Origin: Clostridia bacterium
GTDB lineage: Bacteria; Bacillota; Clostridia; Lachnospirales; Anaerotignaceae
Length of the DNA stretch: 64,000 nucleotides
Direction: 5' to 3'
Assembly: GCA_022651385.1 (NCBI GenBank)
Contig: JALCQR010000009.1
Location: forward strand, 1-64,000
In this document: piece after piece, positions 28,683-37,943 of the stretch
Layout of the letters: the number at the start of each line of letters is the position of its first letter
Numbering within the stretch: position 1 is the stretch's first letter
The notes under the pieces: generated by a model
What the model was told of the DNA's origin: nothing
Seen by the model: only the letters and a program-made list of their open reading frames with translations
Databases searched by the model: none
Position numbers and translations under genes: made by a program

Positions 28683-29482
28683 TAAGAGACATTACTATAG
28701 GCCAGTATTACAGGGCTGATTCCTGTATACACAAACTTGACCCAAGAACAAAATTAATTGCGACCATGGTATATGTTGTGGTTTTGTTTATAATAAACGA
28801 TATTTACACTTATGCGTTTTCGATTGCCGTCCTTGCAGCTGCCATAATACTTTCAAAAGTACCTCTGAAGTTTATAATGAGAGGCATAAAGAGTATTCTT
28901 TTTATAATTATACTTACAGGAATACTTAATTTATTTACAACAAGAGGCACACATATTTTGTGGCAATTCGGAATACTTAAAATGACTCTTGAAGGTGCTG
29001 TTATGGCCGCTAAAATGGTTGTAAGGCTTATTATACTTATAATATGTTCATCGCTTCTGACTCTTACCACAACGCCTATAGAGCTTACTGACGGAATAGA
29101 ATACCTGCTTAAGCCTTTCAGAAGGTTTGGCGTGCCGGCTGGGGAAATAGCCATGATGATGAGCATTGCCCTCAGATTTATACCGACTCTGCTTGATGAA
29201 ACGGATAAAATAATCAAGGCACAGCAGGCAAGATGTGCGGATTTTGATACAGGAGGATTAAAAGAAAAGGCTAAGAGTCTTATACCTGTGCTTGTGCCGC
29301 TTTTTATTTCTGCTTTCAGACGTGCGGACGAACTGGCGACTGCTATGGAGGCAAGGTGCTACCGCGGTGGCGACGGCAGAACAAGAATGAAAAATATGGA
29401 ATTTGGAAAAAATGACTACAGATGTATGATTGTGCTTGTTTTGTTTGTAGCAATAACAATAATAATGATGTTGGTGCTTTAA
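28679..29482 (+). CDS. ecfT: ECF transporter transmembrane subunit EcfT
   Basis: 267 residues with five to six membrane helices and two cytoplasmic Ala-Arg motifs (AQQARC and AMEARC) on the coupling helices that contact the ATPases. LDPRTKLIA at residues 20-28 is a family signature. Overlaps ecfA2 by 4 bp and is followed at once by truA, the usual Firmicutes order. Confidence 0.95.
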   Translation: MIRDITIGQYYRADSCIHKLDPRTKLIATMVYVVVLFIINDIYTYAFSIAVLAAAIILSKVPLKFIMRGIKSILFIIILTGILNLFTTRGTHILWQFGILKMTLEGAVMAAKMVVRLIILIICSSLLTLTTTPIELTDGIEYLLKPFRRFGVPAGEIAMMMSIALRFIPTLLDETDKIIKAQQARCADFDTGGLKEKAKSLIPVLVPLFISAFRRADELATAMEARCYRGGDGRTRMKNMEFGKNDYRCMIVLVLFVAITIIMMLVL

Positions 29483-29483
29483 T

Positions 29484-30230
29484 ATGAGTATGAGAAGAAT
29501 ACTGTTTACTATAGCGTATGACGGGTCCGACTTTTTCGGATGGCAGAAACAATCAGGCAAAAATATAAGAACCGTACAGGGATGCTTTGAAGAAGCATTA
29601 AGCAATTTTTTTAAAACGGAAGTGACTTGTATAGGCGCAAGCCGAACCGACAGAGGCGTGCATGCTTTTGGACAAAGGGCTGTAATAGATATTGATACTA
29701 CAGTGCCTACAGACAGGCTCCCATTGGCACTTCATTCTTTTATGCCTGATGATATTTCGGTAGTTGACGCCAAAGATGTAAATGACGAATTTAACCCGCG
29801 TTACGACTGTGTTATGAAAACTTACGAATATAGAATATATAACGCTAAATACAGAAATCCCATTTATAGAAAATATTCGGAATATTGTCATATACCGCTT
29901 GACGAAAGAAAAATGGATGATGCCGCAAAGGCGTTTTTAGGCACTCATGATTTTGCGGCTTTCGCTGCTTCCGGCAATAGCTCCAAAACCACAATAAGGA
30001 CCATTTTTGATATAAATGTTAGACGCGAAGGTGATTTTGTAATTATTAAGGTTATAGGCGACGGTTTTTTATATAACATGGTAAGAATTATTTCCGGAAC
30101 ACTTATGTCGGCAGGCATTGGCAAAATTGACAGGATAAAAACAACCGGGATAATAGAGAAAAGAAACCGTGCTCTTGCAGGCAAAACAGCCGGTCCGGAA
30201 GGTCTTACGCTTATTGAAATTAAATACTAA
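29484..30230 (+). CDS. truA: tRNA pseudouridine synthase A
   Basis: 248 residues; makes pseudouridine at positions 38-40 of tRNA. The catalytic Asp is in RTDRGVHAFGQ near residue 54. ATG at 29484 or 29490. One base after ecfT. Confidence 0.97.
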   Translation: MSMRRILFTIAYDGSDFFGWQKQSGKNIRTVQGCFEEALSNFFKTEVTCIGASRTDRGVHAFGQRAVIDIDTTVPTDRLPLALHSFMPDDISVVDAKDVNDEFNPRYDCVMKTYEYRIYNAKYRNPIYRKYSEYCHIPLDERKMDDAAKAFLGTHDFAAFAASGNSSKTTIRTIFDINVRREGDFVIIKVIGDGFLYNMVRIISGTLMSAGIGKIDRIKTTGIIEKRNRALAGKTAGPEGLTLIEIKY

Positions 30231-30246
30231 AATCAATAAAAAAACC

Positions 30247-30276
30247 TTGACAATGCTTGTTGGAATATAATATAAT
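30247..30276 (+). promoter_or_regulatory. Promoter of rplM-rpsI
   Basis: TTGACA (30247-30252), 18 bases, TATAAT (30271-30276): consensus hexamers. A roughly 130-base leader follows to rplM; it contains GCCCCGGG and several short hairpins and may carry an L13-type regulatory leader, but I cannot match the known consensus. Confidence 0.75.
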
Positions 30277-30415
30277 TTAAGCATTGTGTATAGCCACTTA
30301 TAAACTCGTTAGCCCCGGGTTTTTATATAAAAGAAACTTATTTGGTTCGGCTGTCATTCTGAATTTCCCGCAGATTTACGGTTTCGGACAAAGACTTTAA
30401 GGAGGTCATTTTACT

Positions 30416-30853
30416 ATGAGAACAACATATATGCCTAACGCAGATAGTGTTGATAGAAAATGGTATGTTGTGGATGCCAGTGGCAAAACTTTAGGACGTC
30501 TCGCATCAGAAATAGCAAAAGTTTTAAGCGGAAAAAATAAACCGATTTATACATCATTTGTTGACGCAGGTGATTATGTTATAGTTATTAACGCAGAAAA
30601 GATTGCTGTTACAGGTAAGAAATTAAACAAAAAGGTTTATACACACCATACAGGTTATATTGGCGGTCTTAAACAGATAACTTTAAAGCATTTGCTTGAG
30701 AAAAAGCCACAGGAAGTTATAGAACATGCTGTAAAAGGTATGCTTCCGAAAAATACACTTGGCAGAGACATGATGAAAAAACTTCACGTTTATGCTGGTC
30801 CTGAACATCCGCATGCAGCACAGAAACCTGAAGTTCTTGAAATCAAAGCTTGA
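30416..30853 (+). CDS. rplM: Ribosomal protein L13
   Basis: 145 residues; early 50S assembly protein. [19 protein letters not shown] and [21 protein letters not shown] are diagnostic. AAGGAGG precedes the ATG. 24 bp before rpsI. Confidence 0.99.
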   Translation: MRTTYMPNADSVDRKWYVVDASGKTLGRLASEIAKVLSGKNKPIYTSFVDAGDYVIVINAEKIAVTGKKLNKKVYTHHTGYIGGLKQITLKHLLEKKPQEVIEHAVKGMLPKNTLGRDMMKKLHVYAGPEHPHAAQKPEVLEIKA

Positions 30854-30877
30854 TTAGTATAATAAGGAGGAAGCAAA

Positions 30878-31270
30878 ATGGCAGTAGCAAGATATTACGG
30901 CACAGGCAGAAGAAAATCATCTGTAGCTAGAGTATATTTAGTTCCTGGAAACGGCAGTATTAAAATAAACAAGAGAGATATCGACGATTATTTTGGTCTT
31001 GAAACACTTAAGCTTATTGTTCGTCAGCCTCTTGAACTTACAGATACAATCGCAAAGTTTGATGTACTTGTTAATGTATGCGGCGGCGGGCTTACAGGCC
31101 AGGCAGGCGCTATAAGACATGGTATTTCAAGAGCTTTGCTTGAAGCAGACGCTGATTACAGACCGACTCTCAAGAAAGCTGGATTCCTTACTCGTGATCC
31201 GAGAATGAAGGAAAGAAAGAAATATGGTCTCAAAGCTGCAAGACGTGCTCCGCAGTTCAGCAAGAGATAA
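30878..31270 (+). CDS. rpsI: Ribosomal protein S9
   Basis: 130 residues ending in the basic [17 protein letters not shown] tail that reaches the P-site t[17 protein letters not shown] is the N-terminal signature. Partner of L13 in the standard pair. Confidence 0.99.
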   Translation: MAVARYYGTGRRKSSVARVYLVPGNGSIKINKRDIDDYFGLETLKLIVRQPLELTDTIAKFDVLVNVCGGGLTGQAGAIRHGISRALLEADADYRPTLKKAGFLTRDPRMKERKKYGLKAARRAPQFSKR

Positions 31271-31283
31271 TCATTATAAAAGC

Positions 31284-31323
31284 AAAATCCTCGAAAATTC
31301 AATGTTTTCGGGGATTTTTTTTA
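31284..31323 (+). terminator. Terminator of rplM-rpsI
   Basis: AAATCCTCGAAAA and TTTTCGGGGATTT arms, then a run of T. Confidence 0.85.
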
Positions 31324-31536
31324 TTGTGAAAATTGCCTTAAACATCTCAAAAATCTGTCTACAAGTAACAAATATCAAATTTTTACAATGTTTTTGATAC
31401 ATATTAAGAGTATAAATTTAGATTCTTTGAAACACAGTTTCAAATGCACAATTATATTATAAAAAAACCAACTTTTAAAAAAAAATATTTATTTATATTT
31501 AGGTTTATTGTAATATGTATAAGAGGAGGTGTTAAT

Positions 31537-33756
31537 ATGAAAAGTTTTAGAAAAATATTGTCATTGTTTATATCGTTTATCATGGCATTTAGCATGATTT
31601 TAATATACCCTATGACAGCAATGGCGGATGGCGGAACTAGTTTTGCAACAGCTGTACAGGCAACTAATTCCGGCAGTAGTTATACAATTTCTAGCACTGT
31701 GCATAGTAGGTATTTTTATTTTATTCCAGCAGAGTCGGCTGCCTATACAATTTATTCAAATAATTCTGATTTTGATTCTTGTGCATGGCTGTATAGCAGC
31801 GATGATACAGTGACTGCAATTGCAGCGGGAGACGACGAGAATGGTTTTGCTTTTTCAATATCAGTAAACTTAACAGAGGGTACTAAGTATTATTTGAAGG
31901 TAAGCGCATATGGAAATGTAACGGATACATTTAATATTATTGGAAAACTTCAGGAAGAAACGCCAAATATCCAGATAGATTATGAAAATGAAAAACTGAC
32001 AGGCTTTGTTTCGGGAGATACATATACAATTAATAGTATAACGACAACTCCAGATTCAGTATCAATAGACATAAATGAAGATTGGTTCGGCGCAAACATT
32101 TCAATTGTAAAGAAGGGCGACGGTACAACCATAACAGACAGCAGCGCACAGAGCTTGACAGTACCGTCAAAGCCAAGCGCACCGAATGCAGTGGTAGTAA
32201 ATGAGACGTATTCCGGGGCAAACGATGGTGAGATAACAGGCTTAGACAGTACAATGGAATACAGTACGGACCAAACAAATTGGACATCTGTATCAGGAAC
32301 GGAAATAACGGGATTATCAAACGGAACATATTATTTACGTGTTAAAGCAACAACAGACAGTTTTGCGTCGTCAATAGAAACTGTCGCAATAGGAACGGAT
32401 GACAGCGAACCGGAAGAAACGCCGAATATCCAGATAGATTTTGAAAATGAAGAACTGACAGGATTTACTTCAGGAGCCGCATATTCAATAAACGGCACAA
32501 CGACAACGTCGGATTCAGTATCAATAGATATTGATGATGATTGGTTCTGCGATAGCCTTTCAATAGTAAAAAAAGGAAACGGCACAACCACGACAGACAG
32601 TACGGCACAATCTTTATCTATTCCTTCAAGACCGACAATTGATAACGTTTATATAGACTTAAACACAAACAGTATTGTGGTTACATGTGATGATAGCGGC
32701 TGCGAATTTTCAATAGACGGAAAAAATTGGCAAGACAATGGAACGTTTACAGGCTTAGAAAGCGGAACAGAATATACAATATATGTACGAAAGAAGGCAA
32801 CCAAGAGTTCCTTTAGGTCATTATCTGATAAGGAAATAGTAACTACGGCTGAAAATAAAAGCACATCAGGCGAAAGCAGTTCATATTATTATACAATTAC
32901 AGCAAGTGCGGGAGACGGCGGAAGTATATCACCAATCGGCAGCGTTTCTGTAGAGGAAGGTGAATACAAAACATATACAATTACACCTAAAGGCGGATAC
33001 AGAATTGAAAACGTAACAGTAGACGGAGACAGTATGGGAGCTGTAGAAAGCTATTCATTTGAAAATGTTAATGAAGACCATACAATAAAGGCTGAATTTG
33101 AAAAATCAGACACACCAAATGAGGACACAAGCAAAGATAATACAGGTAATGAAAACACAGGTGAAGATACAAACAATGATAATACAGGTAACAAAAACAC
33201 AGATGAATCGTTAGAGAATACATTTAAAGATATCAGTGAAACCGACTGGTTCTATAATGATGTGTTGAACATTTATGATAAAGGCATAATGTCGGGAATT
33301 ACTGACAATGAGTTTGGCCCAAGCCTTCCTACAACACGAGGAATGATAGCAGTTATATTATATCGTCTTTCAGAATCAACAGAGAAAACAGGCAGTAGTT
33401 TTTCGTATGTAGCAAGTGATAAGTATTACTATAATGCAATAGGATGGGCAGAAAAAAATGGGTTTATAAGCGGATATGATAACGGCATGTTTGGACCTAA
33501 CGACAATATTACAAGAGAACAGATAGTGTCAATACTCTGGAGATACGCCGGCTCACCGGAAACCGAAAATTGTAATACTTTAAAACAGTTCAACGATTAC
33601 ATTGATATATCAGAATATGCAAAATCAGCATTGGCATGGGCATATGAAGAAGGAATTATTAGTGGTAAGGGAAATAAAAATCTTGACCCTAAAGGAATTG
33701 CAACAAGAGCAGAAGTAGCAAAGATTTTAAGCAGTTATTTAGAGGTAAGTGAATAA
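31537..33756 (+). CDS. Secreted S-layer-homology (SLH) surface protein
   Basis: 739 residues from the ATG at 31537, which follows AGAGGAGG; the 31 upstream in-frame codons have no site. A signal peptide (residues 1-30, ending TAMA) is followed by a pre-peptidase C-terminal-like beta domain (about 32-138), two copies of a 73-residue repeat starting EETPNIQID (about 140-212 and 293-365) with fibronectin-like segments after each, an InlB-B-like repeat (about 453-522, YTITASAGDGGSISPIG), an Asn/Asp/Thr-rich linker (about 523-558) and three SLH motifs (about 562-735). SLH domains anchor proteins to wall polysaccharide. No enzyme domain is visible, so an adhesin or structural role is likely. Single gene with its own terminator. 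Confidence 0.88.
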   Translation: MKSFRKILSLFISFIMAFSMILIYPMTAMADGGTSFATAVQATNSGSSYTISSTVHSRYFYFIPAESAAYTIYSNNSDFDSCAWLYSSDDTVTAIAAGDDENGFAFSISVNLTEGTKYYLKVSAYGNVTDTFNIIGKLQEETPNIQIDYENEKLTGFVSGDTYTINSITTTPDSVSIDINEDWFGANISIVKKGDGTTITDSSAQSLTVPSKPSAPNAVVVNETYSGANDGEITGLDSTMEYSTDQTNWTSVSGTEITGLSNGTYYLRVKATTDSFASSIETVAIGTDDSEPEETPNIQIDFENEELTGFTSGAAYSINGTTTTSDSVSIDIDDDWFCDSLSIVKKGNGTTTTDSTAQSLSIPSRPTIDNVYIDLNTNSIVVTCDDSGCEFSIDGKNWQDNGTFTGLESGTEYTIYVRKKATKSSFRSLSDKEIVTTAENKSTSGESSSYYYTITASAGDGGSISPIGSVSVEEGEYKTYTITPKGGYRIENVTVDGDSMGAVESYSFENVNEDHTIKAEFEKSDTPNEDTSKDNTGNENTGEDTNNDNTGNKNTDESLENTFKDISETDWFYNDVLNIYDKGIMSGITDNEFGPSLPTTRGMIAVILYRLSESTEKTGSSFSYVASDKYYYNAIGWAEKNGFISGYDNGMFGPNDNITREQIVSILWRYAGSPETENCNTLKQFNDYIDISEYAKSALAWAYEEGIISGKGNKNLDPKGIATRAEVAKILSSYLEVSE

Positions 33757-33764
33757 TAAAAAAT

Positions 33765-33798
33765 AAAGCCTTGATATTTCAGGGCTTTTTATTTTTTG
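33765..33798 (+). terminator. Terminator of the SLH protein gene
   Basis: AAAGCC-TTGA and TCAGGGCTTT arms followed by T-rich DNA. Confidence 0.75.
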
Positions 33799-33832
33799 TA
33801 CTTACCGTTTATAATTAAATGAATTAAGCTTA

Positions 33833-34687
33833 TCAATGATGTTTTTTAATCATATAGGCAGCCAATAAAATTACAATCCAATAAAAAATAATTGCAATTA
33901 AGGATGATTCTACTCCGAAATTTCCTCCAGTCATAATTTTTGAATTATTAGAAGAAAAAACATAGGTTAATAGTTGGTTATTGGCTGGTTTATCTCCAAA
34001 ACCAATAAAGGTACAGCGTAAATTCCATAATCCGTGAATAATCACGCTGGGCCAGATTGAGTTACTATGATACGTAATAATAGAAAACATTATACCTGCG
34101 CTTGTACCTGCTATAAGTAGCAAAGCAAAGTCTTGTATCCCCATATTATCACACATTACGACATGTGCCGTGGCAAAAATTATGGAAGGAGCTATCATTC
34201 CTGCAATTATTCCAAAACGTTTCTCTACAACTCGCATTGCAAATCCGCGGAAAATAATTTCTTCTGTAAATGCTGCGCCAATGCATGAACCTACAATGCC
34301 GTTTACCAGTATACCGATAAGTTCACTAAAACTATATTCGTGAATAATGATTTTTCCCGGAATAAAAATCATTAAACAGATTGTCACTGCAAACGGAAGT
34401 ATAAAAGCGCAGGTGAGCCAAATCGGTTTCCAAGTGAATTTTGTCACACGACACTCAGTCATTGTTACATGTGCTACTTTATTTCCATATAAAGAAATAA
34501 GGCATGCAACTAATGAAATTTGTACCACAATGTTCAGTATTATTGCGATTTCCTGCTGAGGTATCTGCATTATTAAAATGGCGGGAAGTTGTGAAACTAT
34601 CCAAATTGCAAATGCAACTATGATATGCAGAATAGTTATTATCTTTCCACAATGAATTGTAGAACAATTTTTTTCTTTTATGGGCAT
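33833..34687 (-). CDS. CPBP-family intramembrane metalloprotease
   Basis: 284 residues with about eight hydrophobic helices. The CPBP (Abi) motif is present: FTEEIIFRGFAMRV with the EE and R, then FATAHV with the His of motif 2. Such proteases act in prenyl-protein-like processing or in bacteriocin self-immunity. The ATG at 34687 is preferred because GAGGAG lies 12 bases upstream; the in-frame TTG at 34705 is in that site. 51 bp downstream of an XRE regulator on the same strand, forming a likely two-gene unit. Confidence 0.85.
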   Translation of the reverse strand: MPIKEKNCSTIHCGKIITILHIIVAFAIWIVSQLPAILIMQIPQQEIAIILNIVVQISLVACLISLYGNKVAHVTMTECRVTKFTWKPIWLTCAFILPFAVTICLMIFIPGKIIIHEYSFSELIGILVNGIVGSCIGAAFTEEIIFRGFAMRVVEKRFGIIAGMIAPSIIFATAHVVMCDNMGIQDFALLLIAGTSAGIMFSIITYHSNSIWPSVIIHGLWNLRCTFIGFGDKPANNQLLTYVFSSNNSKIMTGGNFGVESSLIAIIFYWIVILLAAYMIKKHH

Positions 34688-34738
34688 TACGTATAATCTC
34701 CTCAATAAAACAACAAGTAAACTATATAAAAGTACGTT

Positions 34739-35212
34739 TTATTTTTCACCTTCATGGCGCTTAATGAGATGATTATACAAAAGCAGTCCGGTAGCAATAG
34801 CAATTGATAAAAACATTAAAAAAACACCTTTGCCGCTGCCGCCGGGCAATTCACCGAGCAAGTCAAACCAGAATGGACTAATGACGTATAGCATAATTGC
34901 CAAGGCGGTACGCATATGGTTATATTGATGCTTTGAAACAATATGCTCATTATGTATTTTTTTGACTCTTTTCAAAACGTCTGAACTGTTTTTGCAGTCA
35001 ACTTCATTTTTTGATTCTCTGCCTTTGACTAAGTAATCAATGCTAACATTAAATAGATTGCTTAAAGAAATCAATTTTTCTATTTCAGGATAAGCGGCAT
35101 TTGATTCCCATTTTGATATAGCCTGTCTGGATACTTCAAGAATTTCAGCCAACTTTTCTTGTGATAATCCTTTTTCTTTTCTTAATTTCTGTAGATTTTC
35201 TCCAAAGTTCAT
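34739..35212 (-). CDS. XRE-family regulator with membrane-associated C-terminus
   Basis: 157 residues from the ATG at 35212 (AAGAGGTG upstream). Residues 1-65 form a helix-turn-helix of the Cro/C1 type (LSQEKLAEILEVSRQAISKWE). The C-terminal third has two hydrophobic helices (RTALAIMLYVISPFWF and FLMFLSIAIATGLLLY), so the protein probably sits at the membrane. This layout is common for regulators beside CPBP or transporter genes. Effector unknown. Confidence 0.85.
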   Translation of the reverse strand: MNFGENLQKLRKEKGLSQEKLAEILEVSRQAISKWESNAAYPEIEKLISLSNLFNVSIDYLVKGRESKNEVDCKNSSDVLKRVKKIHNEHIVSKHQYNHMRTALAIMLYVISPFWFDLLGELPGGSGKGVFLMFLSIAIATGLLLYNHLIKRHEGEK

Positions 35213-35239
35213 ATCTGCACCTCTTATTAATTTTGTCAT

Positions 35240-35500
35240 TAAGTAGTTATTTTTCTGATTTCAGCTTCTATTATGAAATAACTCTTTAATTTCTAAATGT
35301 GTTTTTGGAATTTTTATACATTCTGCTAATAATAATTATATTGCTAAAAAATGTATAACTCAACCAACTTTGTTTTGCAATTTGTAAACTACAGGTTGCC
35401 GCTTGCTGTGCTTACGGTTGCAATAAACTTGAAAACATTATGTGTTTTTAATGACAGAAAAAACAGACGTGCAATTTATCAAAAATTTTCTTTATTTTTA
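35240..35500. other. Intergenic region with no visible feature
   Basis: AT-rich DNA between the XRE gene and the M20 hydrolase, both on the minus strand. I see no clear terminator, gene or repeat. Confidence 0.5.
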
Positions 35501-36820
35501 TCAGATTGAAGTACCGATGATTTTGCCGGTATTGGCACAGGAAAAGAATATTGATATATTTCCCTCAAGAGCTGTTTTCATATAATCTATACGTACTTTG
35601 TCATAGGGAGTATGTGCGTATTGTTCCTGCATTGGGGAATAGCCTATGCAGGGTTTATTATAAATACCTGCCGTGACACTCATATCTGTACCGAAAATCC
35701 AATAATCATACTTAACTTCCTGACCGACTGCCTTAAGCCCTTCTGCGGCAGCCTTTACAAACGGATGCTCCTTTTCAATTTTCCACGGCAATCCGTCTTT
35801 TGGCAAAGTTAATTTAAGTCCGGTATATGAAGTCTCGGTTCCCTGCTTTATTTCAACTGTGGCTTTAAACTCGGAGTCTTTTTCGGATAGTTTATCTATT
35901 ATATTCTGAAACTGCTGTTTGACGTCTTCTGATTTCTCTCCTGGTATAGTTCTGCGGTCAATTGAAAGCATACATTTATCAGGCACAATGGACAGTGCTC
36001 CCGGGGAACATTCTATAATGTTTAATGAAATGGACGACTGTCCTAAATCATGGTCAGACGGCAGTGACGGATAAAGAACATCTTTCATTTCCTCTATGTA
36101 CGGAAGCGCTTTGTAGACAGCGTTAATTCCAAGCCATGGCGCGCTTCCATGAGATGTTTGACCATAAGTGGTAACAAGATACTCGGTGCGTCCGCGGTGC
36201 CCCAAGTAAAGTTTTAGAGAAGTAGCTTCTGAGGATACAATGCAGTCGTAATCCAGACTATGAGCAGGAAGGGTTTTGCTTATAAGATATCTCATACCTA
36301 AATTTTCACCTGTTTCTTCCAAAACAACACCGGTAAACATGAATGTACCTTTTAGGGTATAGCCTTCTTTTTTAAGAGAAGCTATAATTGCGCCTGAATA
36401 AATCTGAACGGCGGCACCGCCTTTTACGTCTGAAGCGGCACGGCCATGTATACACTTAGACATTTCTTTTTGGGTTTTCTCCTGATTATCAACTTCACAT
36501 ACATCAATTAAAGCACCGTAAGGGTCATAGCCTTCCCAATTTGAAAGCTCACCTTCATCAACATGATCCAGATGTGAATTATACATAATTGTCGGGCCGG
36601 TCTCATCGCCGTAAATGATGCCGATTACATTTCCGATATCATCTCTGAAAACCTCATCATATTTAAGCTTATTCATTTCCTTTATATATAGGTTTGCGAC
36701 ATTTTTTTCATGCCCGCTTATGCTCTTTGTTTGTATCAGACGTATTGCGAAGTCTATCATACCGTCTTTATACATAGAAATTTTGCTTTCAATTAAGCTT
36801 TTATTAATTTCTTTTTCCAT
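35501..36820 (-). CDS. M20 metallohydrolase, YgeY-like
   Basis: 439 residues of the M20 peptidase family, closest in memory to YgeY, the selenium-metabolism-linked hydrolase found in purine-degradation gene sets. Metal site elements are NSHLDHVDEG, ASDVKGGAA, VLEETGEN and the terminal YAHTPYDKVR; GQTSHGSAPWLG is in the dimerisation domain. It hydrolyses an amide or carbamoyl bond in an unknown metabolite. Divergent from the ABC-pyrimidine operon and probably part of the same catabolic island. ATG at 36820 after GAATGC is weakly supported. Confidence 0.82.
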   Translation of the reverse strand: MEKEINKSLIESKISMYKDGMIDFAIRLIQTKSISGHEKNVANLYIKEMNKLKYDEVFRDDIGNVIGIIYGDETGPTIMYNSHLDHVDEGELSNWEGYDPYGALIDVCEVDNQEKTQKEMSKCIHGRAASDVKGGAAVQIYSGAIIASLKKEGYTLKGTFMFTGVVLEETGENLGMRYLISKTLPAHSLDYDCIVSSEATSLKLYLGHRGRTEYLVTTYGQTSHGSAPWLGINAVYKALPYIEEMKDVLYPSLPSDHDLGQSSISLNIIECSPGALSIVPDKCMLSIDRRTIPGEKSEDVKQQFQNIIDKLSEKDSEFKATVEIKQGTETSYTGLKLTLPKDGLPWKIEKEHPFVKAAAEGLKAVGQEVKYDYWIFGTDMSVTAGIYNKPCIGYSPMQEQYAHTPYDKVRIDYMKTALEGNISIFFSCANTGKIIGTSI

Positions 36821-37044
36821 ATAGCATTCCTCGCTTTCTATAACTCTGCTTCTTAGTTAAATTTTAGCATTAAAAAATTATTGTTTATATGTCCATTAAA
36901 AACAATTATCGGCCTGCATTTTTGTATACGTGCGTTTTTTGATTCGTGTTATTATAAATACATATTTAATAAGTGACAGAGTTTTTATAATAATAAAAAA
37001 ACATATTAAAAGAAGTTTCATACTATAAATAAAACAGATAATGC

Positions 37045-37085
37045 AATGGCGCAGGACAATTTGAGTTCTGCGCCATTTTTATTTT
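37045..37085 (+). terminator. Terminator-like hairpin in the leader of the ABC operon (attenuator?)
   Basis: AATGGCGCAG and CTGCGCCATT form a perfect 10-bp stem, followed by TTTATTTT, just 16 bases before the first gene of the operon. No gene upstream reads in this direction, so it would terminate the operon's own leader. The rest of 36825-37044 is AT-rich with no clear promoter or aptamer that I recognise. Confidence 0.65.
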
Positions 37086-37100
37086 AAGGGGGAAAGAATT

Positions 37101-37940
37101 ATGACTGAGAAGATGATTAAACAACAAGACTTTGAATTTGTGGAAAAAGATTTCTCCGAACCAGCAAGCACAAAGATAAAAATTAAAATCGAAAATGTAG
37201 GCGTAAAGTTTCAAGATAAAAATGGAATAGAACCTGTAATTGCCCTCAAGGATGTAAATCTTGCTATAAAGGAAGGCGAGTTTATATCATTGCTCGGACC
37301 GTCAGGATGCGGAAAAACTACATTATTAAGATGTATAGCAGATTTGCTGCATCCAACAAGCGGAAAAATCACAATTGACGGCCAGTCGCCAAGAGATATA
37401 CGTCTCCAGAAAAAATTCGGAATAGTATTTCAAAGTCCAGTGCTTTATGAGTGGAGAACAGTAAGAAGAAACGTATGTATGCCAATGGAATTGTTGGGAC
37501 TGCCTAAAAAAGAAAGAACGGCAATGGTTACAAAAACTTTGGAGCTTGTAGGGCTTATGGAATTTGGACACAAATATCCTCACGAGTTAAGCGGCGGCAT
37601 GCAGCAAAGAGTTGGAATTGCCAGAGCGCTGGCAATTAACCCGGAGCTTCTTTTGATGGATGAACCGTTTTCCGCATTGGATGAGTTTACTAAGGAAAAA
37701 TTACATGTTGATTTGCTTCGCATATGGAGAAAAACTAACAAAACAATTATTTTTGTTACCCATAATATTCAGGAAGCTGTGTTTTTGTCGGACAGAGTAG
37801 TGGTTTTATCACCTCGTCCGGGACGCGTATCAAGTGTTGTTGATATTAAATTACCTCGTCCAAGAGCGCTGAGTTTAAAAAATACACCGGAATTTAATGA
37901 TTATGTAATTAAAATCAGAAACAGCTTTGAGGGGGTATGA
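37101..37940 (+). CDS. ABC transporter ATP-binding protein (NitT/TauT type)
   Basis: 279 residues. Walker A GPSGCGKTT near residue 65, signature LSGGMQQRVGIARAL, Walker B LLLMDEPFSALD and the H-loop FVTHN. The family powers uptake of nitrate, taurine, and of pyrimidine-containing compounds such as hydroxymethylpyrimidine and riboflavin. It has about 30 extra residues at the N-terminus. Followed after 3 bp by a permease. Likely imports the substrate of the degradative enzymes downstream. Confidence 0.93.
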   Translation: MTEKMIKQQDFEFVEKDFSEPASTKIKIKIENVGVKFQDKNGIEPVIALKDVNLAIKEGEFISLLGPSGCGKTTLLRCIADLLHPTSGKITIDGQSPRDIRLQKKFGIVFQSPVLYEWRTVRRNVCMPMELLGLPKKERTAMVTKTLELVGLMEFGHKYPHELSGGMQQRVGIARALAINPELLLMDEPFSALDEFTKEKLHVDLLRIWRKTNKTIIFVTHNIQEAVFLSDRVVVLSPRPGRVSSVVDIKLPRPRALSLKNTPEFNDYVIKIRNSFEGV

Positions 37941-37943
37941 CAT

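Noticed and set aside
33121-33225. Short repeats in the SLH gene (NTGNENTGED type)
   Set aside because: In-frame Asn/Thr linker, not a CRISPR array or tandem DNA element. No CRISPR array was seen anywhere in the window.
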